A DNA stretch of 20,130 bases from Gammaproteobacteria bacterium UBA2965 (GTDB lineage: Bacteria; Pseudomonadota; Gammaproteobacteria; Pseudomonadales; Azotimanducaceae). Both the position numbers and the translations under genes were made by a program. Under the pieces are notes generated by a model. It was not told the DNA's origin, made no database searches, and worked only from the letters and a program-made list of their open reading frames with translations. The stretch is from assembly GCA_002348385.1 (NCBI GenBank), contig DEBD01000047.1, positions 1 to 20,130 of the forward strand. Direction: 5' to 3'. Of this stretch, positions 6,523 to 14,831 are shown piece by piece; position 1 is the first letter of the stretch; each line of letters opens with the position of its first letter.

Positions 6523-9270
6523 ATGAACAGCGGGAACTTCAAGAAGAACCCAGTCAAGCAGGCCATGACGGCCCTAGCCATGTCAGGTATGGCCTGCACA
6601 TCTGGCTCGGTGATGGCCGCGGAGCCTACGTTCCTAGAGGAGATCATCGTTACTGCAACGCGTCGTGAGGCGGCTCTCCAGGACGTAGCCATTCCGATGA
6701 CGGCCGTGACCGGAGAAGCGCTGGAGCGACGCTTTGCGCAGGATCTGCGTGACCTGACTAACGCAGCACCCAACGTTCAATTCGAGCCGGTAGGCATTTT
6801 CCAGAACTCGGCTTCATTCTTCATTCGCGGCCAGGGTACGGGAGACATCGAATCGGCAGCGGACGGTAAAGTCGGGATCTACATTGACGGCGTTTTCCAA
6901 GCAAGAGTATCCACGGCGCTCAGCGACATGCTCGACGTGCGCTCCGTGGAGATTCTGCGCGGGCCCCAGGGCACGCTTTTCGGTCGCAACACCGTAGCCG
7001 GTGCCGTGCAAGTGCTGCACAACGACCCAGAGATGAATGAGTGGGATGGGTCGGTGGCTTTGCAAGTGGGGGATTTTGGGCGCCTGGACGTCAAAGGCAT
7101 CGTAAACATACCAATGGTGGACGATACCCTTGCTGGCCGCGTCGCGGTAAAAAGCACTCATCACGATGGCTACTGGAAGAACTCTTCAGTTGGCAAGGAC
7201 CGAGCCGGCACCGATCGCTTGACGATAAATCCGAGCTTGAAATGGACACCCAATGACAGGTTTAGTGCGGTGCTGCGAGGCGAATGGAGCGAGACTCGCG
7301 ACGACACAAATATGACCCAGGCGCACAACTACTGTCGAGATGATCCATTCAACGTGTTTCTCGGCCTTCCAGCTGACAACGATCTGGTCATCCTAACCCA
7401 GACGTTCTACAACGCTTTTGTATTGGGCCAAGACCCGGTGACCGCAGCAGCAGGTGCCGCTGAATTGTGCGGCAAGCCTTTGGAGAATCAGTCGGCCTCC
7501 GACGAGTTCACCGCGATCAACACCGAGGACCGGGGCCAGTTTTACAATACGGACGTCGTTGGGATAACACTGCGGCTCGACTACGCGTTGGGCGAAATCG
7601 GTGATCTGACATACATAGGAAATTACCGAGATACAGAGGAAGACATTATCTTCACGATCGATGTCGCCCCTCATGACCTCTTCGCGGGACGTCGGACTCA
7701 AGATCACTACCAGACCACCCACGAACTGCGCTTCGCGTCGAACTTCTCCGATAATTTCGACTTTGTGGCCGGCGCGTACTACTTCGAGCAGGAGTACGCG
7801 ATGAAGCAGAGTTCCTGGGGAATGCTGTTTGCACCAAACATCATCCTAAATCCGCCAGATCCGACCGCGATATCGTTCACGCACCCGTCTACGTACGGTC
7901 AGGCTCAATTTTCCACCCAGCTCAACAAAGCCTGGGCGCTGTTCACTCAAGCAAACTGGCACCCGACAGACAAAATCACGATCACGGTAGGTGGTCGCTA
8001 TACCTCTGAGACCAAGCGCTTCATGCACTGTGCAGTCGGCTCAGGTGACGAGTCACAACCCGCTAGCAAGGCAAAAAACGCTGAAGGATGTAACGACTCC
8101 CCAGCCTTCGTGATAGACCCGACCCAACCGCCAGTATTGGACCCACCCGGGACAACGGGTACTGCTACTCCAACACCGCTGTGGGCGCTGGTGCCAGCAA
8201 TCGGCTACGATGCAAGTGGCGGCGCGGAAGCCGGCTGCCGCCCGGTGCTGGATCCAACGGGCGCCCCCATCACGTGCAACAACCGACTGGTTCCTCCGCG
8301 CGCCAAGTGGACCGACTTCACACCAATGGCAGGCATCACCTACCGGTTTAACGATGACGCCATGGCCTACTTCACATGGACCAGAGGTTTCACCGGCGGG
8401 GGCTGGAACGGCCGCGGTGGCACGGCATCTAGTATCGGCCCATTCAACCCAGAGGAAGGGCAAAACTTCGAACTGGGCATAAAGACGGACTGGTGGGACC
8501 GGCGCTTGCGGGTAAACGTCTCCGCATTCGACACCAAGGTGAAGAATTTCCAGACGGCCTTCATTCGCGCAGCCCCTGGAGGCGGCGGGCAGGAGACCAT
8601 TCAGTCGAATCTGGGTAGCTTCGAGACCAAAGGCGTGGAATTGGAGGTTACGGTCGCACCAACCGAGTACCTCAACGTTTGGGCCAACGTCTCACACCTG
8701 AAAACCAAACGCGTCGGTTTTTGCACCGACCCGGACGGGTTCCACAACACTGGAGATCCGCTCAATCCGCCGACAGTCGGTGGGCCTTTTTCCCAGGATG
8801 CACCATTGTGCGGGACCCCGGAGCGAGTAGAAGATTCTATCGGCAATTTCCTCGGCTGGCTGGTTCCAGTTGACGTCTCAGAAATCTCCCGCGGCGGTCG
8901 TGCACCGGAATGGACCATGTCGGCAGGTTTCATTCTCAACTTTAACCTGAACGACATGGGCAGCCTGACCCTGTCGGGCGACTGGCAATGGTCAGATGAG
9001 TCTGGGATCGGGGGTTCGAGGGTAAACGAGCCGGACGGGGTATTGCAGTACAACGGCGATTTTCTCAAGCACAAACGCGAGTCCTACAACATTCTGAACG
9101 CATCGGCTACGTGGCGTAGCCCGAACGAGCGATATCAGATATCAGCGTTCGTCAAGAACATCACTAACGAGCTCTATAACCAGGCCACTACGGTCGTGGG
9201 CGGGTTGCTCAACTTCCGGGTGACAAATATCCGTCGTCACTGGGCGGTGGAGTTCAAGATGAACCTGTGA
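6523..9270 (+). CDS. TonB-dependent receptor, complete
   Basis: A 915-residue outer-membrane TonB-dependent transporter. ATG 6523 follows GGAGG by seven bases; the open frame extends upstream to 6307, but the signal peptide begins here. Residues 1-32 form a signal peptide (basic N-K-K start, alanine-rich core, cut after VMA). The TonB-box-like E-E-I-I-V-T-A-T-R-R-E follows (39-49). The plug has V-G-I-Y-I-D-G-V-F, V-E-I-L-R-G-P-Q-G-T-L-F-G-R-N-T and A-G-A-V-Q-V. The barrel runs to the end with a C-terminal amphipathic strand (R-R-H-W-A-V-E-F-K-M-N-L). Putative surface loops carry cysteines in pairs, including two in a long loop between roughly residues 505 and 525. It is divergent from the quinohaemoprotein operon and ends at a strong terminator. 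It probably imports the substrate of that operon; the ligand is not identifiable. Confidence 0.95.
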   Translation: MNSGNFKKNPVKQAMTALAMSGMACTSGSVMAAEPTFLEEIIVTATRREAALQDVAIPMTAVTGEALERRFAQDLRDLTNAAPNVQFEPVGIFQNSASFFIRGQGTGDIESAADGKVGIYIDGVFQARVSTALSDMLDVRSVEILRGPQGTLFGRNTVAGAVQVLHNDPEMNEWDGSVALQVGDFGRLDVKGIVNIPMVDDTLAGRVAVKSTHHDGYWKNSSVGKDRAGTDRLTINPSLKWTPNDRFSAVLRGEWSETRDDTNMTQAHNYCRDDPFNVFLGLPADNDLVILTQTFYNAFVLGQDPVTAAAGAAELCGKPLENQSASDEFTAINTEDRGQFYNTDVVGITLRLDYALGEIGDLTYIGNYRDTEEDIIFTIDVAPHDLFAGRRTQDHYQTTHELRFASNFSDNFDFVAGAYYFEQEYAMKQSSWGMLFAPNIILNPPDPTAISFTHPSTYGQAQFSTQLNKAWALFTQANWHPTDKITITVGGRYTSETKRFMHCAVGSGDESQPASKAKNAEGCNDSPAFVIDPTQPPVLDPPGTTGTATPTPLWALVPAIGYDASGGAEAGCRPVLDPTGAPITCNNRLVPPRAKWTDFTPMAGITYRFNDDAMAYFTWTRGFTGGGWNGRGGTASSIGPFNPEEGQNFELGIKTDWWDRRLRVNVSAFDTKVKNFQTAFIRAAPGGGGQETIQSNLGSFETKGVELEVTVAPTEYLNVWANVSHLKTKRVGFCTDPDGFHNTGDPLNPPTVGGPFSQDAPLCGTPERVEDSIGNFLGWLVPVDVSEISRGGRAPEWTMSAGFILNFNLNDMGSLTLSGDWQWSDESGIGGSRVNEPDGVLQYNGDFLKHKRESYNILNASATWRSPNERYQISAFVKNITNELYNQATTVVGGLLNFRVTNIRRHWAVEFKMNL

Positions 9271-9290
9271 CGACCAACCACAAGGGACCT

Positions 9291-9317
9291 AAAGGGGGGC
9301 TTTGCCCCCCTTTTTTT
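9291..9317 (+). terminator. Rho-independent terminator after the TonB-dependent receptor
   Basis: A GGGGGGC stem, TTT loop and GCCCCCC stem are followed by seven T residues, 20 bases after the receptor stop codon. This is a textbook intrinsic terminator and separates the receptor from the following TPR gene, which would then need its own promoter or some read-through. Confidence 0.93.
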
Positions 9318-9388
9318 GCTCGTCTGGCAGACAGGACAGCGTCCGACACGGAAACTATCATTAGCCCCACGACCGAACGAAGGCGCCC

Positions 9389-10600
9389 ATGCCCAATAAT
9401 CAGCACCGCCGAACGCAGCGACAAGCCGCGCGCAAGGAGAGGCTACGCAAGCAGAAAGCGCGGCGACAGAAAAATCGCGGCTCGCCAACGCCGGTCGTTA
9501 CCGTAACGTTACAAAACCTCCATGAATCCATGCGCGCGGGCGTCGAACTGCATCACGCACACAAGTTTCGCGAAGCAGCACGGATTTACCGAGACGTGCT
9601 GAAGCTGTCGCCGGATCATGTGGACGCGCTTAACAGCCTGGCGATGATCGAACATCACGCGGGGCGCCTAGATCGTGCGCTGGCGCTGCAGCAGCGAGCC
9701 ATCCGGCTTGCCGGGGATCATCCGGGTCAGTTCATGAACCTAGGCGCGATCCAGCAGGCTCTGGGGGACGTGGAGGCCGCGGATGCCTCCTATCAGCACG
9801 CCATAGAGATAGCGCCGGCCTATGCCGACCCTTACTACAATCTAGGCGATCTCTACCTGCAACAAGGCGAGCCCGAAAAAGCCATTGAGGTCTTTGATCG
9901 CTGTATGGCCACGATGGGACGTGAGTACCACGCCCTCGCGTACAAGTCACACGCTCTGCATGATGCTGGTAGACATGAAGAGTCACGCTATCTGCTGGAC
10001 TTCAATACCTACGTGAAGACGTACCAGTTCGAGACACCAGATGGTTATGCGGATATGGCACAGTTCAACAAAGCGCTATCCCGGCACATCTCTAAGCACC
10101 CAACGCTACAAGGCAACGTTATGTCTACCGAGCACGGTATGCATACCGGCGAACTGCTCAAGGACCCTGCCGGGCCAATGGAGCCCATGGAGGCACGCAT
10201 TCACGAGGCAATTCGCTGGTATATAGATGAGCTACCCAACGATCCGGATCACCCGGCCGTGCAGTGGGTGCCAAAGGCGTGGAAGCTCACCTCGTGGGGC
10301 GTAGTGATGTCCGACAAAGGGCACGAGCGTGCTCACATCCACCCGAATGGATGGCTTAGCGGTGTATTCTACCTAAGCCTGCCCAACCTGATAGATGATC
10401 CGAACAGAGAACCGGAAGGCTGGCTTGAGTTCGGGCGCCCGACGGCAGACCTGCACGTAAAATCCACACCCCTACTGCGCCACTACCGACCCAGCTACGG
10501 CCAAATGATCCTCTTCCCCTCATACTTCTATCATGGCACCGTTCCTTTTCGGAGCAAGCAGAGGCGCATCTGCGTGGCGTTCGACGTAGAACCGTTGTAG
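9389..10600 (+). CDS. TPR-repeat protein with C-terminal 2-oxoglutarate/Fe(II)-oxygenase-like domain
   Basis: A 403-residue two-part protein. Residues 1-30 are strongly basic (R-x-A-A-R-K-E-R-L-R-K-Q-K-A-R-R style). Residues 45-175 contain about three to four tetratricopeptide repeats with the usual A/G/L pattern (for example A-L-N-S-L-A..A-G-R-L-D-R-A-L and Y-Y-N-L-G-D-L-Y-L..G-E-P-E-K-A-I). From about 290 there is a double-stranded beta-helix domain resembling the putative 2OG-Fe(II) oxygenase family (2OG-FeII_Oxy_5): H-I-H-P-N-G-W-L-S-G-V-F-Y-L (316-329), then Y-F-Y-H-G-T-V-P-F (379-387) and Q-R-R-I-C-V-A-F-D (391-399). His316/His318, His382 and an Arg at 392-393 are the probable metal and co-substrate residues. 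ATG 9389 follows GAAGG by five bases. No signal peptide is seen. Such proteins often hydroxylate proteins or small molecules; the target is unknown. Confidence 0.82.
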   Translation: MPNNQHRRTQRQAARKERLRKQKARRQKNRGSPTPVVTVTLQNLHESMRAGVELHHAHKFREAARIYRDVLKLSPDHVDALNSLAMIEHHAGRLDRALALQQRAIRLAGDHPGQFMNLGAIQQALGDVEAADASYQHAIEIAPAYADPYYNLGDLYLQQGEPEKAIEVFDRCMATMGREYHALAYKSHALHDAGRHEESRYLLDFNTYVKTYQFETPDGYADMAQFNKALSRHISKHPTLQGNVMSTEHGMHTGELLKDPAGPMEPMEARIHEAIRWYIDELPNDPDHPAVQWVPKAWKLTSWGVVMSDKGHERAHIHPNGWLSGVFYLSLPNLIDDPNREPEGWLEFGRPTADLHVKSTPLLRHYRPSYGQMILFPSYFYHGTVPFRSKQRRICVAFDVEPL

Positions 10601-10757
10601 GCACCATGCTCGAGCTGTGAAGCTCCACTGCGGTACCTGAAATAGCGCACCCTCAGCAGGACAGCACCTGCAGGCGGCGTGATGAACGAGGTGCCTTGTG
10701 CCAATGCTTCCAGCCGGGTAACGTCAATTGAATTCTGGCGCGGCCTGCAACGGCAAT

Positions 10758-10765
10758 GGAGGGGG
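10758..10765 (+). promoter_or_regulatory. Ribosome binding site deciding the GTG start at 10771
   Basis: GGAGGGGG ends five bases before GTG 10771. The in-frame ATG at 10756 overlaps this site and has none of its own, so GTG is preferred. The rest of 10601-10757 shows only short imperfect dyads without a T-run; I call no terminator or promoter there. Confidence 0.65.
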
Positions 10766-10770
10766 TCAAA

Positions 10771-12942
10771 GTGACGCAGCGACATACTGCTATATGCCGG
10801 TTCTGCCACTCGTTCTGCGGAGTCAACGCGGAGCTCGAGAACGGCAAGCTGGTGGCTGTACTGGGGGACATCGAAAACCCCATGTACCACGGCTACACCT
10901 GCATCAAGGGCCGGCAGCTGCCGGAGCAGCACTACAACCTGGAGCGCCTGCTACACCCTCAGAAGCGCACGAACAACAAGCGTGCCAACGTTGCGTCGGA
11001 AACCGCTCTGGATGAGATCGCCGCCCAAGTGCAGTCGCTGATTGCCGACCACGGCCCCCGCAGCATCGCTTTGTACACGGGCACCTACGCGTTCCCCTAC
11101 CCGGCGGGCGGCGCCATGGCAGCCGCGTTCATGGACGCCATCGGCTCACCCATGCGCTTCACATCCGGCTCCATCGATCAGCCAGGCAAACCCATGGCCA
11201 TCGCCTTCCACGGACGCTGGCACGCGGGACCACAGCCGTTTTCCGACTCCGATACCTGGATGCTGGTGGGCGCCAATCCGGTGGTTTCCAAATGGGGCGG
11301 GATTCCCCAGTACAACCCCGGCAAAAGACTCCACGATGCCCTCAAGCGCGACATGAAGCTCATCGTCATCGACCCGCGCAAGACCGAATCGGCGCGCCGC
11401 GCTCACCTGCACCTGCAGTGCAAGCCAGGAGAAGATCCCACCATACTGGCCGGCATCATTCACGTGCTCATCGCCGAAAATCTGATCGATGAGGCGTTCA
11501 TTGCCGGGGACGTGGACGGATTCGACGCGCTGAAAGAGGCTGTAAGCCAGTACACGCCGGCGTATGTCGCGAACCGGGCAGCCGTACCGGCGCACCAGGT
11601 CATCGAAGCAGCTCGCGTATTTGCCGGCGGCAAACGGGGCATGACCACCTGCGGCACCGGCCCCAACATGGCGCCCCGCGGCACCCTGACCGAATACCTG
11701 GTACTGGTGATCAACACCTTGTGCGGGCGCTGGCTGCGGGCCGGCGAACCCATGCCCAACCCGTTCGTACTGCTACCCGAGCGTATAGGACGAGCCGAGG
11801 CGGAACCCAAACCTCAGGCATTCGGCTACGGAGAGCAGCTGCGCGTGCGCGATCTCGGCGACAACGTGAGCGGACTCAGCGCGGCCGCGCTGGCCGACGA
11901 AATTCTCCTTGAGGGGGACGGCCAGGTAAAAGCGCTGTTCAGCGTGGGCGGCAACCCGATGGTGGCGTGGCCCGATCAGCTGAAGACCTTTGATGCCATG
12001 CTGAAGCTGGAACTCAATGTAGCCCTGGACATCAAGCTGTCGGCCACCGCCAAGCTGGCCGACTACGTGCTGCCGCCAAAAATCGGGCTGGAAACCCCTG
12101 CCATTAGCCAGCCCAACGAAGGCATCTGGTTCTACGGGTTCTCCACCGGTTTTCCCGAGCCCTATGCCATGTATCAACCCAAGCTCATCGATCCGCCCAA
12201 AGACTCCGACCTGCTGGAGGAATGGGAGGTGTTCTACGGAATTGCCCAGCGCATGGGCCTGTCGCTGAACTTTGCCGGCCAACCGCTGGATATGCAGAAC
12301 AAGCCCAGTACGGACGACCTGCTCGAGCTCATATGCACCGGATCCCGAATCCCCCTGGACGAAGTCAAGAAATACCCGCACGGGCACATCTTCGACGATC
12401 CCAGCATCAAGGTGCTGGCAAAAGCCGACGATTGCGAGCAGAAGCTGGACGTTGGCAACGAGTTCATGATGGCCGAGCTGGCTGAGGTGCGCGCAGAGCC
12501 GGTCAGCGCTCACGCGGGCTACGCGGGCGAAGAGGAGTTCACCCACCGCCTGGTGAGCCGGCGCATGAACGACGTCTATAACTCCTCGGGCCGGGACATT
12601 CCGCGCCTGGTGCGCAACCACCGCTACAACCCCGCATACATGAACCCCAGCGACATCGACGAATTGGGCCTGCATGCCGGCGACGTAGTGGAGATCTCTT
12701 CTGCTCACGCCACCATTTTAGGCGTCATTGAGGAGGCCGACGACGTACGCCCCGGCGTGGTGTCCATGGCGCACGCATTCGGCGACGCCCCCGTACACGA
12801 CAAAGACGTCTTTTACATCGGATCGAACACCGGTCGGCTCACCAACGTGGAGGCGGACTACGACACACGCACCGGAATGCCGCGCATGAGCGCCATTCCC
12901 GTAAATCTGCGTCGGGGCGATCAGAGCCTGGCGTCACGCTGA
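10771..12942 (+). CDS. Molybdopterin-dependent oxidoreductase (formate dehydrogenase / DMSO-reductase superfamily)
   Basis: A 723-residue Mo/W-bis-pterin oxidoreductase. The N-terminal [4Fe-4S] motif is C9-x2-C12-x3-C16-x27-C44, followed by Ile-Lys-Gly, so the electron-relay lysine after the fourth Cys is present. The pterin-binding body includes M-L-V-G-A-N-P-V-V (164-172), I-V-I-D-P-R-K-T-E (198-206) and a later F-S-V-G-G-N-P motif. The C-terminal dinucleotide-binding domain starts near residue 595 (R-N-H-R-Y-N-P-A-Y-M-N-P). No twin-arginine signal is seen, so it should be cytoplasmic. Around the expected Mo-ligand position the sequence is S-I-D-Q-P-G-K (134-140), with no Cys or Sec and only Ser134 as a possible oxygen ligand. 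It is followed after 13 bp by an SDR gene, likely an operon. The substrate is unknown; formate is not supported specifically. Confidence 0.88.
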   Translation: MTQRHTAICRFCHSFCGVNAELENGKLVAVLGDIENPMYHGYTCIKGRQLPEQHYNLERLLHPQKRTNNKRANVASETALDEIAAQVQSLIADHGPRSIALYTGTYAFPYPAGGAMAAAFMDAIGSPMRFTSGSIDQPGKPMAIAFHGRWHAGPQPFSDSDTWMLVGANPVVSKWGGIPQYNPGKRLHDALKRDMKLIVIDPRKTESARRAHLHLQCKPGEDPTILAGIIHVLIAENLIDEAFIAGDVDGFDALKEAVSQYTPAYVANRAAVPAHQVIEAARVFAGGKRGMTTCGTGPNMAPRGTLTEYLVLVINTLCGRWLRAGEPMPNPFVLLPERIGRAEAEPKPQAFGYGEQLRVRDLGDNVSGLSAAALADEILLEGDGQVKALFSVGGNPMVAWPDQLKTFDAMLKLELNVALDIKLSATAKLADYVLPPKIGLETPAISQPNEGIWFYGFSTGFPEPYAMYQPKLIDPPKDSDLLEEWEVFYGIAQRMGLSLNFAGQPLDMQNKPSTDDLLELICTGSRIPLDEVKKYPHGHIFDDPSIKVLAKADDCEQKLDVGNEFMMAELAEVRAEPVSAHAGYAGEEEFTHRLVSRRMNDVYNSSGRDIPRLVRNHRYNPAYMNPSDIDELGLHAGDVVEISSAHATILGVIEEADDVRPGVVSMAHAFGDAPVHDKDVFYIGSNTGRLTNVEADYDTRTGMPRMSAIPVNLRRGDQSLASR

Positions 12943-12955
12943 CAAAGGAGCACAC

Positions 12956-13717
12956 ATGGATCTCGAAGTCACCGGGAAGAAAGCGCTGATTCTGGGAGGC
13001 AGCCGCGGAATTGGCTGGTATACGGCACAGCTGCTGGCCAACGAAGGTTGCACGGTGGGGCTTTGCGCGCGCGGAGCAGAAGGTGTGGAGCAGGCGGTAG
13101 CGAGCCTCAAGGAGCAATCGGGCAACGACGGGCACTACGGCGCCGCAGCGGATCTGTCCGACGGTGCGGCAACGCGCCGTTTTGTGTCCGACGCCATCAG
13201 CGCACTGGGCGGCGTGGACATGCTGATCCACAATGCCAGCGGCTTTGGCGACGGTAGCGAAGAAGGCTGGGAGCGCAGCTTTCAGGTGGACATGATGGCC
13301 GGCGTACGTGCGGTAGAAGAAGCGCTTCCCGCACTCAAGGAGAGTTCGGCCGCCAGCATCACTTTCGTGGGATCCATGGCCAGCAAATTCTATTTTGGCA
13401 ACCGCTCTTCCTACGGTCCGGCCAAGGCGGCCATGCGCGCGTACGCGAACGAGCTGGCACAGGAATTCGGACGCGACGGCATTCGCGCCAACGTTATCTC
13501 ACCCGGTGCGGTGTGGTTCCCAGGCGGGTCGTGGGATCAGCGCAAGCAGCAGATGCCGGACTTCTACGCCAAGGTGGAAAAGCGCATACCGCTTGGACGG
13601 CTGGGCACCGGCGAGGAGTTGGGCCGCATCATCTCGTTCGTTGCCAGTCCCGCCGGAATGTGGATCAACGCAGCCCACATCGTGGCAGACGGCGGCCAGG
13701 TCGCCGCTGTCGACTAG
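12956..13717 (+). CDS. Short-chain dehydrogenase/reductase (SDR)
   Basis: A 253-residue classical SDR. The nucleotide-binding glycine motif is G-G-S-R-G-I-G (14-20), the variant of TGxxxGxG. The N-N-A-G motif is H-N-A-S (92-95). The catalytic residues are Ser140 (F-V-G-S-M-A-S), Tyr153 and Lys157 (S-Y-G-P-A-K). The 13-residue Ser-Tyr spacing is standard. A P-G-A-V segment (183-186) follows strand 6, and D-G-G near the end is typical. ATG 12956 has AAAGGAG upstream, and the gene lies 13 bp after the molybdopterin enzyme. It probably interconverts an alcohol or hydroxyacyl with a ketone using NAD(P). Arg17 and Arg39 hint at NADP(H), but this is weak. The substrate is unknown. Confidence 0.92.
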   Translation: MDLEVTGKKALILGGSRGIGWYTAQLLANEGCTVGLCARGAEGVEQAVASLKEQSGNDGHYGAAADLSDGAATRRFVSDAISALGGVDMLIHNASGFGDGSEEGWERSFQVDMMAGVRAVEEALPALKESSAASITFVGSMASKFYFGNRSSYGPAKAAMRAYANELAQEFGRDGIRANVISPGAVWFPGGSWDQRKQQMPDFYAKVEKRIPLGRLGTGEELGRIISFVASPAGMWINAAHIVADGGQVAAVD

Positions 13718-13744
13718 GGCCGGCTCACAAGACCCGGCGGCGAT

Positions 13745-14713
13745 CTAGTAGACCTCGATAAAGCATCGACCCGTGGGCTTCACACCTCTGCGCATATCAG
13801 CCGTGCCCCAATCGTCAGGCGACCGGGTGCCCAGTGCCGGGTCGATGGTGATGTAACCCGCATCCAGCCCGTGCGCGGTCAGGGTGCGATACAAACCGAC
13901 GCGCATTCCATCCAGCCCGCACAGGTAGATCAGCGTGCGTGAGCTGTCTAACAACGGGCCGAACGTGTCCATGCCTTCGTTGAGCAACCCGTCCACGTAA
14001 CGACCAGCGCCATCGCTGGCATCTTCCCGACTGATGGCCGTATGGTAGTGAAAGTTCTGGTGCTGCCCGGAAAGCCGTAGCAGCAGGTCGTGGTAGAGCA
14101 GATCCGTGGTGTAGGGAGAACCCATCACCAGGTGAATTTGAGACTCGCAGGCGCCGGCCGGATTCTCCAGCAATTCCAGAAGCATGCCGCGGAACGGCGC
14201 AATACCCGTGCCGGTAGCTAGAAACAGATAGTCGTGGGCATTCGGATCGGCCGGCAGTAGGAACCGTTTGCCGTTGGGCCCCGTGAGCCGCACCTCCTCG
14301 CCCACCTGCAGATCGCACAGGTAGTTGCTGCACACCCCGAGAAACAGGTGATGCCGTGAAGGGTCATCGCCGCCCGATTGCGGCACGTACTCATCGATCA
14401 GCCGCTTGGGTGTCGTGGAGATCACGTTACCCTCACCATCTTCGCCCCAGCTTGGGCAGGCCACGGAGTATAGGCGCACCTTGTGCGGCTTACCCCGATC
14501 GTCCAAACCGGGCGCCACCACTCCGAAGGACTGGCCGGCGCTGAAATTGCCTGCCAACGGCGTGCCGCTCACATCGAACACCGTGTGCTTTACGAAGCTC
14601 GCGCTCTTGCCGTTCATACACAGGTCGTTGGACACCACCCGGCCCAGCACCGGGTCAGTGGGCTTCACCAGCTTGATCTGCACGTCGGGCAGTATGGGGT
14701 CTGACATAGCCAT
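13745..14713 (-). CDS. Plant-type ferredoxin-NADP+ reductase-like flavoprotein
   Basis: A 322-residue FAD/NADP(H) reductase of the plant/plastid FNR type. FAD motifs are R-L-Y-S-V-A (80-85) and G-V-C-S-N-Y-L-C (126-133). The NADP motif is G-T-G-I-A-P-F-R-G (168-176), followed by C-G-L-D-G-M (265-270). The chain ends in E-V-Y, with the aromatic C-terminus typical of this family. Start ATG 14713 (M-A-M-S-D) is chosen because the preceding 17 codons of the open frame do not look like protein family sequence; the ribosome site is weak and ATG 14707 is an alternative. It converges on the SDR with 27 bp between stops. It would pass electrons between NADPH and a ferredoxin or flavodoxin, feeding an oxygenase or the molybdenum enzyme. 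No ferredoxin gene is in the window. Confidence 0.87.
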   Translation of the reverse strand: MAMSDPILPDVQIKLVKPTDPVLGRVVSNDLCMNGKSASFVKHTVFDVSGTPLAGNFSAGQSFGVVAPGLDDRGKPHKVRLYSVACPSWGEDGEGNVISTTPKRLIDEYVPQSGGDDPSRHHLFLGVCSNYLCDLQVGEEVRLTGPNGKRFLLPADPNAHDYLFLATGTGIAPFRGMLLELLENPAGACESQIHLVMGSPYTTDLLYHDLLLRLSGQHQNFHYHTAISREDASDGAGRYVDGLLNEGMDTFGPLLDSSRTLIYLCGLDGMRVGLYRTLTAHGLDAGYITIDPALGTRSPDDWGTADMRRGVKPTGRCFIEVY

Positions 14714-14772
14714 CGCCGCGGGTTGCTTCGCCCAAGCATAAACCCCATCAACGCCGGGAACCAACGACCACC

Positions 14773-14801
14773 TTTAAACCCGTCCGACACAGCCGTATGC
14801 T
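14773..14801 (+). promoter_or_regulatory. Possible promoter of the CoA-transferase gene
   Basis: TTTAAA (14773-14778), a 17-bp spacer and TATGCT (14796-14801) lie 30 bases before the ATG at 14832, with AGGAGGG (14817-14823) between. Each box matches four of six consensus bases. The position is apt, in the divergent gap between the FNR-like gene and this gene, but the match is modest. Confidence 0.33.
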
Positions 14802-14831
14802 CCCTTTGGGAGAGACAGGAGGGCGGCTGCC

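Noticed and set aside
10605..10670. Dyads GAGCT/AGCTC and GCAGG/CCTGC after the TPR-oxygenase gene
   Set aside because: They are five-base stems without a T-run and are expected by chance in GC-rich sequence.
11773..12708. 311-codon open frame opposite the molybdopterin enzyme
   Set aside because: It lies wholly inside a well-supported gene and has no domain signature; it is explained by codon bias of the real gene.
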